NCBI RefSeq assembly: GCF_024347535.1
Contig: NZ_AP025497.1
Location: 434,001-498,000 of the forward strand
Origin: Vibrio kanaloae
GTDB taxonomy: Bacteria > Pseudomonadota > Gammaproteobacteria > Enterobacterales > Vibrionaceae
Direction of reading: 5' to 3'
Length of the DNA: 64,000 nt
Shown one piece after another: positions 57,484-64,000 of this stretch. The notes under the pieces are model-generated. The model made no database searches. It worked only from the letters and a program-made list of their open reading frames with translations, and had not been told where the DNA came from. A program made the position numbers and the translations under genes. How positions within the stretch are numbered: the stretch's first letter is position 1; each line of letters opens with the position of its first letter.

Positions 57484-57864
57484 ATGGCTGTTGTTGGATT
57501 AGGTACCGATATCGCAGAAATTGAACGCATAGAGAAGGCACTATCACGAAGTGGGGACGCTTTTGCTCAGCGTATTTTGACGAGTTCTGAATTTGAAGTA
57601 TTTCAGAAAATTAAGCAAAAAGGGCGCTACCTTGCAAAGCGTTTTGCCGCAAAAGAAGCGGCATCTAAAGCGTTAGGTACGGGGATTGCCCTTGGTGTGA
57701 CCTTTCATGACTTCGAGATTTCAAATGATGAACATGGTAAGCCAGTATTGATCCTACATAAGAAAGCTCGTGAAATCGCCGATACGAGTGGAACCAGGTC
57801 GATCCACCTCACTATCTCGGATGAGCGCCACTATGCTGTGGCAACGGTATTACTCGAATCCTAA
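57484..57864 (+). CDS. acpS: Holo-acyl-carrier-protein synthase
   Basis: Attaches 4'-phosphopantetheine from coenzyme A to acyl carrier protein. 126 residues: [17 protein letters not shown] (Mg-binding Asp) and [20 protein letters not shown] are diagnostic, with [14 protein letters not shown] at the end. The recO-pdxJ-acpS order is conserved; in E. coli pdxJ and acpS are adjacent while here a 95-bp repeat spacer lies between. The ribosome site AAAGGT is formed by the last repeat unit. Confidence 0.96.
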   Translation: MAVVGLGTDIAEIERIEKALSRSGDAFAQRILTSSEFEVFQKIKQKGRYLAKRFAAKEAASKALGTGIALGVTFHDFEISNDEHGKPVLILHKKAREIADTSGTRSIHLTISDERHYAVATVLLES

Positions 57865-57912
57865 ACCTGTTGCCGCTAATCTAAATCTAGTGCCTAATTA
57901 ATCAGCAAACAT

Positions 57913-57945
57913 AAAAAAGCAGAGTCCATGAGCTCTGCTTTTTTA
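57913..57945. terminator. Bidirectional terminator between acpS and barA
   Basis: AGCAGAG/CTCTGCT stem with A6 before and T6 after, between convergent genes. Confidence 0.88.
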
Positions 57946-57963
57946 TTGGTTTGTATTCTTAGT

Positions 57964-57991
57964 CGTTAAACGTTAAACGTTAAACGCTAAA
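57964..57991. repeat. 7-bp tandem repeat near the 3' end of barA
   Basis: Three perfect CGTTAAA units and a fourth CGCTAAA, followed by a degenerate TCGCTAA. It lies between the shared terminator and the barA stop. Confidence 0.88.
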
Positions 57992-58005
57992 TCGCTAACT
58001 AGATA

Positions 58006-60819
58006 TCAGATGCTAGATGGTTTTAAATAATGAACCGCGGTTGCTTGAACCTTATCTAACTCATCCTGAAGTTCAAAAAGCTCCGGTTCAATATCTTCAA
58101 TGGAAATGCCAGAACGCAGCTCTTTCTCTATCGTTGCACATACCGATTTAAGCCTTGGTACACCACTATATGAGCTGCTGCCATGCATCTTGTGGATAAT
58201 GTGTATTAGTTCTTCAACAGGGTAATCACTATCTTCTATCGCTTTCTCTGTTGCCTCATAAACCTCAGGAATAAAGTCCACTAGCATTTGCAACATATCT
58301 CGTGCAAGGTCTTCTTTATTGGCTGCTTGTTTCATTGCAGCTTGCCAATCTATGATGATGTTTTTGTGCACACTTATTTCACTTTCTGATATTTGGCTAT
58401 GATCGATTTCTACTGAAACTGCTGGGTGGTCTGGGTCTATTTTTTCGATATGCTCAACCTCAGAGGTTGGGCTCCAATGAATCAGAACCTGTTGTAATAT
58501 ATGTTCTTCAATAGGTTTCGTTAGGTAGTCATCCATGCCCGCTTCAAGCAACCGGTCACGTTCGCCAATCATGGCATGAGCGGTCACTGCAATGATCGGA
58601 GTATTCGCATTATTCGCTAGTTTTTTGATATTCTGACAAGCGGTCACACCATCCATTTGTGGCATTTGAATGTCCATGAAGATGATATCAAATGGTGTTT
58701 CTGTCGCTTTGTCGATTGCCTGCTGACCGCTAGTGCAACTGATGACGGTTTCTACGCGTTCTTTCAGTAGTGCGGTAATCAATTTAAGGTTTGCAGGGTT
58801 GTCATCGACAGCCAATACGGTGAATGGAAGCTTCTCTTCCGAGTGCGTTTCAATCGCCGGCGCAATCAAGGTTGGAGCTTGGTTCGATACTAGGGTTTGC
58901 AGCAGTTTCTTACGAGAAAGAGGCTTGGTGATGCACTGAACATCCACCTCTTTCATCAATTGTTCACCTAACGCTAATTCGGTACTTGGTGTACCAATAA
59001 TTACGTTCTGAGCTATTTTTTTAGCGCCAATAGCCCAACCACTTACGGTATCAAATTGGTATTCTTGGTTTGATGCAAGGTTTAGCAGAACGTAGTCATA
59101 CGAGGTTGACTCGTCAGGCATCACCGAGCGATAAGTGACCACAAGCCCTTCTTGGGTTAAGATCTGTTGGGTAATTGACGCTGCTTGCATGTTTGGTTCG
59201 ATCAACAGTAGTTGTTTGTTTTGCAGGCACTGAGTTTCAATCAGCTCCGTCATCGGCATATCAGTGGTAGAAAGCCTCAACGTAAACCAGAAGGTTGAAC
59301 CCTGGTGAAGGCGACTGGTTAGACTGATTTCACCACCCATTTGGCTCACCAATTTTTGGGTGATAACCAGACCTAAACCTGTACCACCATAACGACGAGA
59401 AATACTTGCATCTGCTTGACTAAAGGCTTGGAAAAGCTGAGCTTGTTGACGTTCAGATATACCAATACCAGTATCGCGAACCATGAATTGAAGCTCGATA
59501 TTGTCTTCGCTTTGTGAGCGAAGTTCAACGCTGATATCAATGTTGCCATGCTCAGTAAATTTGATGGAGTTACCCACTAGGTTAGTCAAGATCTGCTGGA
59601 TACGTAGTGGATCACCAACAACGCCTGGCGGTACTTTAGGGTCGATCTTGAGGGTCAGTTCTAAGCCTTTTTCATGAGCATTAGTTGCTTGAAGGTTCAC
59701 AACTTCTTCGAGGCTGGATTGGAACTCAAATGGGATGTTCTCTAAGGCTAGCTTGCCAGCTTCAAGTTTCGAGAAATCCAAGATATCGTTAATAATACTG
59801 AGTAGGTTGTTCGCCGAGCGTTCAATAGTTTGCAAGTAGTCAGTTTGGCTGTTCGATAGATGGGTTTTGAGCATTTGGCGAGTAAAGCCAATCACACCGT
59901 TGAGCGGCGTTCTTAATTCGTGAGACATATTCGCCAAGAATTCAGACTTAACACGAGCCGCTTCTTGAGCACGCTTTTTCGCAATGTCTAATTCAACGTT
60001 TTGAATCTCTAACTGTTCAAGTGTTTCACGTAGATCGGAGGTCGCTTGGTCAATACTGTGTTGCATTTCAACGTGATATTCCGACAGCGATACTGCCATC
60101 GCGTTGATACCGTTTTTCAGCGAGTCTAGCTCACCATGCATTTTGCCTTCGATACGTACATCGAGATGACCACGACGTATTCGGTCGACCATGTTTTTCA
60201 TGTGTGTGATCGGCTGGGTCACGTCGTGCATTAAGCGGAAGGCAAACACACCTGAAAGCCCAAGCCCGAGAACCAACACTAAGAATGCAGAAAACACCTC
60301 TTGATATTGTTGTAATCGAAGTGACGAAAGGTCTAACTCTATCGCGATATAACCGATCGCTTGATTGGCTTGAGATTGGCCATTGGCTGAGTTTATATAC
60401 TGACCTTCAGCAATAATCGGCGTCCGAAGAATCAGCGTGTTATCGAGCAGGTTCGATGAGCTTAAATGCGGAATCGGTTTATCTTTGGGGTAGGTCAGGC
60501 TTTCAAAGTCAGGGTGGAAGTTTGAGGTTACAAACAGCTCGTGACGTTCATCAAACACCGCGATACTGCGCACCAGCTTAGAATTTTTTCGATGCGCATA
60601 GCTAATCAGCTGTCGAACAGACTCTCGGCTTTCGAGCTGCATGCCTGATTCACTCGCAATAGCCAGTGGTTCAATGATGCTAGTACCAGTGTTCACTACT
60701 TGACCCTCAAGGTCTTGATAGCGGTTAAATGAGAAAAATGCACTCAATAGCAACCCAATAATCAATGTTGGAGCTAGAGTTAAGGTAATTACACGGGCTC
60801 TTAAGCCATATCTGGTCAT
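58006..60819 (-). CDS. barA: Hybrid sensor histidine kinase BarA (VarS)
   Basis: A tripartite membrane kinase, 937 residues, that phosphorylates UvrY (VarA in Vibrio) to drive the Csr small RNAs; in Vibrio it affects virulence, metabolism and quorum-sensing output. Order of parts: membrane helix about 9-29, periplasmic sensor to about 172, second helix 174-195, HAMP 197-250, coiled coil, HisKA with His about 300 (FLANMSHELRTPLNGVIG), ATPase domain with DTGIGI and GGTGLGL, a degenerate receiver-like stretch, a true receiver with phospho-acceptor Asp about 716 (FMDIQMPQMDG), and an HPt domain with His about 876 (HIIHKMHGSSSYSG). Divergent from rlmD, as in E. coli. Confidence 0.95.
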   Translation of the reverse strand: MTRYGLRARVITLTLAPTLIIGLLLSAFFSFNRYQDLEGQVVNTGTSIIEPLAIASESGMQLESRESVRQLISYAHRKNSKLVRSIAVFDERHELFVTSNFHPDFESLTYPKDKPIPHLSSSNLLDNTLILRTPIIAEGQYINSANGQSQANQAIGYIAIELDLSSLRLQQYQEVFSAFLVLVLGLGLSGVFAFRLMHDVTQPITHMKNMVDRIRRGHLDVRIEGKMHGELDSLKNGINAMAVSLSEYHVEMQHSIDQATSDLRETLEQLEIQNVELDIAKKRAQEAARVKSEFLANMSHELRTPLNGVIGFTRQMLKTHLSNSQTDYLQTIERSANNLLSIINDILDFSKLEAGKLALENIPFEFQSSLEEVVNLQATNAHEKGLELTLKIDPKVPPGVVGDPLRIQQILTNLVGNSIKFTEHGNIDISVELRSQSEDNIELQFMVRDTGIGISERQQAQLFQAFSQADASISRRYGGTGLGLVITQKLVSQMGGEISLTSRLHQGSTFWFTLRLSTTDMPMTELIETQCLQNKQLLLIEPNMQAASITQQILTQEGLVVTYRSVMPDESTSYDYVLLNLASNQEYQFDTVSGWAIGAKKIAQNVIIGTPSTELALGEQLMKEVDVQCITKPLSRKKLLQTLVSNQAPTLIAPAIETHSEEKLPFTVLAVDDNPANLKLITALLKERVETVISCTSGQQAIDKATETPFDIIFMDIQMPQMDGVTACQNIKKLANNANTPIIAVTAHAMIGERDRLLEAGMDDYLTKPIEEHILQQVLIHWSPTSEVEHIEKIDPDHPAVSVEIDHSQISESEISVHKNIIIDWQAAMKQAANKEDLARDMLQMLVDFIPEVYEATEKAIEDSDYPVEELIHIIHKMHGSSSYSGVPRLKSVCATIEKELRSGISIEDIEPELFELQDELDKVQATAVHYLKPSSI

Positions 60820-60984
60820 GTTCTTTAATTACATCGAGGTCTGGATATGGGAAAATAACGCACACAATGGCGGTTAAGTGAACGGTAAGCTTAATCAAAG
60901 CCGTGACGTTCGACAATGATTCCAAGGCAGAATAGTGAGCCCTGGATACCAATTACTAATTAAAAGATACATTAGGCATAAGCA

Positions 60985-62304
60985 ATGGCACGTTTTTTCC
61001 AACCAAAAAAGAAAACTCAATTCGAGACCAAGCATCAATCGGTTTTGGTTGAACGAATGGATCACAATGGCGCTGGCATCGCTTATCAGAAAAACAAACC
61101 TGTTTTCATTGATGGGGCATTGCCCGGTGAGCAGGTGGTCATTCAACTGACTGAGAGTAAGAGTAAATTTGCACGCGCGAAACTCATCAAATTATTAAAG
61201 CCAAGCGAGCAGCGCCTAAAGCCGTTTTGTAAGCACTTTAATCAGTGTGGTGGCTGTCATCTTCAGCATTTTGGTTACGCCTCTCAGGTTGAGCACAAAG
61301 CACAGTCTCTTTCACATCTGATGAGCCAATATCAAACCGTTGAAACCGAAGTTGCCCAACCTATTGTGGGTAATGAAACGGGTTATCGTCGTCGCGCGCG
61401 TATCAGCCTATTTGTTGATAAAAAGACACAGCAGCTTCAGTTCGGTTTCCGTAAGAAGCAAAGTAAGCAGATTGAAAACATCACCGACTGTGCCGTGCTT
61501 GAACCTCGCCTTAATGTATTGCTACCAAAACTGAAAAATTTACTGAACACTTTCAACAACCTTACCTCTTTAGGACACGTAGAATTGGTACTGGGCGATA
61601 CTGGCCCTGTCATGGTGCTACGTCACCTTAAGCCTTTGGTTGAAAAAGATGAGCAATCTTTGATTGAGTTGGCTCAGGCAGAAGGCGCTACGCTGTATTC
61701 TATGCCAGAAGCTGATAAGTTGATTCGTTTGGTGGGTGATACGCCAGCTTATAATGAAACCGGTGTGACTTTACCGTTTGAGCCAAATCACTTCATTCAA
61801 GTGAATCAAAAGGTCAATCAACAGATGGTGGCTCAAGCGATCGAGTGGCTAGAACCTCAAGCGGATGAACGGGTGCTTGATCTGTTTTGTGGTTTAGGTA
61901 ACTTCAGCTTACCTATCGCACAACAGTCGGCGTTTGTGGTCGGTGTGGAAGGTGTTACTGAAATGGTACAACAGGCCACGTCTAATGCAGCATTAAACCA
62001 GTTAAGCAATACGGAATTTTACCAAGCCAACCTTGAAGAAGACTTATCCTTACAGCCTTGGGCAAAAGAGAAATTCGATAAAGTATTACTTGACCCAGCA
62101 CGTGCGGGAGCGAGTGGGATCGTTGATCAAATTTCAGCGTTAGGCGCGAAGCGTGTGGTTTATGTTTCGTGTAATCCTGCTACTCTAGCTAGAGATTCTG
62201 AGAGCTTAGAAAAACAAGGCTATCAATTAGCTAAGATTGGTATGTTGGACATGTTCCCCCACACCAGTCATCTAGAATCGATGGCTCTTTTTATCAAGGC
62301 TTAG
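60985..62304 (+). CDS. rlmD: 23S rRNA (uracil1939-C5)-methyltransferase
   Basis: Methylates U1939 of 23S rRNA using SAM. The 439-residue protein has an N-terminal TRAM domain ([13 protein letters not shown]), iron-sulfur Cys 82, 88, 91 ([10 protein letters not shown]) and 169 (TDCAVLEP), the SAM motif [13 protein letters not shown], and the catalytic Cys about residue 396 in [14 protein letters not shown]. Gene order barA/rlmD-relA matches E. coli. Followed by relA after 136 bp. Confidence 0.97.
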   Translation: MARFFQPKKKTQFETKHQSVLVERMDHNGAGIAYQKNKPVFIDGALPGEQVVIQLTESKSKFARAKLIKLLKPSEQRLKPFCKHFNQCGGCHLQHFGYASQVEHKAQSLSHLMSQYQTVETEVAQPIVGNETGYRRRARISLFVDKKTQQLQFGFRKKQSKQIENITDCAVLEPRLNVLLPKLKNLLNTFNNLTSLGHVELVLGDTGPVMVLRHLKPLVEKDEQSLIELAQAEGATLYSMPEADKLIRLVGDTPAYNETGVTLPFEPNHFIQVNQKVNQQMVAQAIEWLEPQADERVLDLFCGLGNFSLPIAQQSAFVVGVEGVTEMVQQATSNAALNQLSNTEFYQANLEEDLSLQPWAKEKFDKVLLDPARAGASGIVDQISALGAKRVVYVSCNPATLARDSESLEKQGYQLAKIGMLDMFPHTSHLESMALFIKA

Positions 62305-62440
62305 AAGCCCTTAAACAAGGCTTAAAAATGAATCACAAAGGCGCAGTTAAGACTGCGTTGATATCAATATGAGTCGAACTAACTTGGAACCAGTTAGTCA
62401 TATTGAATTGGGTATAAAACATAATAACTAGGAAGACATG

Positions 62441-64000
62441 ATGGTTGCGGTACGAAGCGCACATTTAAACCCAAGCGAACAGTTTGAGCTAGAAAGTTGG
62501 ATTGCGTCATTGAATCAAGATGCAAAGACCTCGAATAAACTGATCAAAGTTTATCTTCACTGTGAAGAGCTTTTAAAAGATCATGAACAAGCTTCGCTCT
62601 TGCTTTGGCGTGGGCGCGAGATGATCGAAATTTTGGTCACCTTGTCTATGGATCGTGCCACTTTAGTGGCAGCACAACTTTTCCCCGTCGTCTCAAGTGG
62701 TGTTTTTGAGCGCGAAGCGTTTGAAGAAAACTACGGCAAAGAAATCGTAAAGTTGATCGATGGCGTTGAAGAAATGGCGGCCTTAGGCCAGTTAAACGTG
62801 ACCCTTGAAGGCAGCGCTGCCTCGGGTCAAGTTGATAACGTTCGCCGTATGCTACTGGCGATGGTCGACGACTTCCGCTGCGTAGTCATCAAACTCGCTG
62901 AACGAATCTGTAACCTTATCGAGGTAAAAAAAGCGCCTGATGCTGTGCGTCGTGCAGCGGCAAAAGAGTGTTCTAACATCTACGCTCCGCTCGCTAACCG
63001 TTTAGGTATTGGTCAGCTTAAGTGGGAAATCGAAGATTACGCATTCCGCTACCAACAGCCAGACACCTACAAGCAGATTGCTAAACAGCTGTCTGAGCGT
63101 CGCATCGTACGTGAACAATATATCACAGACTTCGTTGACGACTTAACGGCAGAAATGAAGCGTTCAAGCATCAATGCTGAAGTCAGTGGCCGACCAAAAC
63201 ACATCTACAGTATCTGGCGAAAAATGCAGAAAAAAGGGTTGGCCTTCGATGAGCTTTTTGATGTGCGTGCTGTACGAATTATCGCCGATCAACTTCAAGA
63301 CTGTTATGCCGGCCTAGGTGTGGTTCACACCAAATATAAACATCTACCCAGTGAATTTGATGACTACGTGGCGAACCCTAAGCCAAATGGTTACCAGTCG
63401 ATCCACACCGTAGTTCTTGGCCCTGAAGGCAAGACCATTGAAATTCAGATCCGTACCAAGCAAATGCACGAAGACTCTGAGTTGGGTGTAGCTGCGCACT
63501 GGAAGTACAAAGAAGGTGCTTCAAGTGGACGCAGTGGTTACGACGAGAAAATCACTTGGTTGCGTAAACTTATCGATTGGCAAGAAGAGATGTCGGATTC
63601 TGGTGAGATGCTCGATGAAGTTCGGAGCCAAGTGTTCGATGACCGTGTCTACGCCTTTACACCTCGCGGTGACGTGGTCGATTTGCCTATGGGTGCTACG
63701 CCTCTCGATTTTGCTTACCACATCCATTCGATGGTAGGGCACCGCTGTATTGGTGCCAAAGTAGCAGGACGTATCGTACCGTTTACCCATAAACTATCGA
63801 TGGGCGACCAAGTAGAGATCATCACGCAGAAAGAACCGAATCCATCGCGTGATTGGCTGAATCCAACCACAGGTTTCGTTCACTCAGGTCGTGCTCGTGC
63901 GAAAATCAACGCATGGTTCAGAGCACAAAGCCGCGAGAAAAACTTAGAAGCAGGTCGAGATATCCTTGAAGTTGAACTCGCGAAAGTGGGGGCAACCCTA
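62441..64000 (+). CDS. relA: GTP pyrophosphokinase RelA (5' part, cut by window end)
   Basis: Ribosome-associated (p)ppGpp synthetase of the stringent response; the first 520 codons are present and open to the end of the window. The N-terminal pseudo-HD hydrolase region lacks the intact HD motif: LSMDRATLVAAQLFPVV and FRCVVIKLAERICNL stand where SpoT has HD and ED residues. The synthetase region is clear (GRPKHIYSIWRKMQ, FDELFDVRAVRI, YQSIHTVV) and the TGS domain begins near DRVYAFTPRGDVVDLP. AGGA suits the second of two adjacent ATG codons. The missing 3' part (about 220 codons expected) should hold the ZFD and ACT domains. Confidence 0.97.
   Translation, partial: MVAVRSAHLNPSEQFELESWIASLNQDAKTSNKLIKVYLHCEELLKDHEQASLLLWRGREMIEILVTLSMDRATLVAAQLFPVVSSGVFEREAFEENYGKEIVKLIDGVEEMAALGQLNVTLEGSAASGQVDNVRRMLLAMVDDFRCVVIKLAERICNLIEVKKAPDAVRRAAAKECSNIYAPLANRLGIGQLKWEIEDYAFRYQQPDTYKQIAKQLSERRIVREQYITDFVDDLTAEMKRSSINAEVSGRPKHIYSIWRKMQKKGLAFDELFDVRAVRIIADQLQDCYAGLGVVHTKYKHLPSEFDDYVANPKPNGYQSIHTVVLGPEGKTIEIQIRTKQMHEDSELGVAAHWKYKEGASSGRSGYDEKITWLRKLIDWQEEMSDSGEMLDEVRSQVFDDRVYAFTPRGDVVDLPMGATPLDFAYHIHSMVGHRCIGAKVAGRIVPFTHKLSMGDQVEIITQKEPNPSRDWLNPTTGFVHSGRARAKINAWFRAQSREKNLEAGRDILEVELAKVGATL

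Noticed and set aside
59000..59260. A second functional receiver domain in BarA
   Set aside because: The stretch at about residues 535-640 has receiver-like strands but lacks the acidic pocket and phospho-acceptor Asp seen at 672-716.
62441..64000. relA as a truncated pseudogene
   Set aside because: The frame is open and intact to the last base; it is cut by the window edge, not by a mutation.

Overview
This 64 kb window is a stretch of core chromosome from a Vibrio, most likely of the Splendidus clade. The assignment rests on gene order and protein sequence read by eye. Vibrio-type markers include a chemotaxis receptor beside mltC within tRNA arrays, the irgB/irgA iron-receptor pair set between tkt and epd, and the run relA-rlmD-barA(varS)-acpS-pdxJ-recO-era-rnc-lepB-lepA-rseCBA-rpoE-nadB. 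Nearly every gene has a well known gammaproteobacterial family, and no integrase, transposase, CRISPR array, prophage or toxin-immunity island was seen.

Layout. 1-3700: two tRNA operons on the minus strand (12 genes: 4 Asn, 4 Thr, 4 Phe), each with a TTGACN-17 bp-TTTAAT promoter and its own terminator, separated by a methyl-accepting chemotaxis gene. 3767-6332 (-): mltC, yggX, mutY. 6498-8322 (+): trmB and glutaminase glsB. 8392-13246 (-): hemW-rdgB-DUF4426-yggU-yggT-proC-yggS. 13273-15435 (+): pilT-pilU. 15755-22466 (-): ruvX, yqgE, gshB, rsmE, endA, sprT, a DUF2189 membrane protein and metK. 22856-32921 (+, except irgB): tkt, irgB/irgA, epd, pgk, fbaA, mscS. 33024-36468: a small membrane protein with a divergent TetR regulator, argO/argP, yggE. 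36582-39940 (-): serA, rpiA, fau, the 6S RNA gene ssrS, zapA. 40249-43261 (+): ygfB, ubiH, ubiI. 43377-45582 (-): ytfK, a ybaK-family gene, ygfZ. 45750-46377 (+): sdhE, ygfX. 46425-48041 (-): nadB. 48429-51083 (+): rpoE-rseA-rseB-rseC behind a sigma-E-type autoregulatory promoter. 51221-57864 (+): lepA, lepB-rnc-era, recO-pdxJ-acpS. 58006-60819 (-): barA. 60985-64000 (+): rlmD and a relA gene cut off by the window end.

How the genes fit together. The window gathers central carbon metabolism (tkt, epd, pgk, fbaA, rpiA, serA), cofactor synthesis (metK, gshB, pdxJ, ubiH/I, nadB, fau), translation and RNA work (tRNAs, trmB, rsmE, rnc, era, lepA, rlmD), DNA upkeep (mutY, rdgB, ruvX, recO, endA) and global control (6S RNA, sigma E and its anti-sigma system, BarA, RelA and the YtfK family). 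Iron-regulated and basic-amino-acid transport modules (irgA/irgB, argO/argP) sit between these blocks.

I found no undescribed multi-gene system. The points most worth checking are small: paired palindromes that look like the operator of the orphan TetR/membrane-protein pair, two orphan terminators that could end unannotated small RNAs, the tandem 362-bp duplication in the tRNA array with compensated tRNA-Phe variants, and short tandem repeats in several gene leaders.
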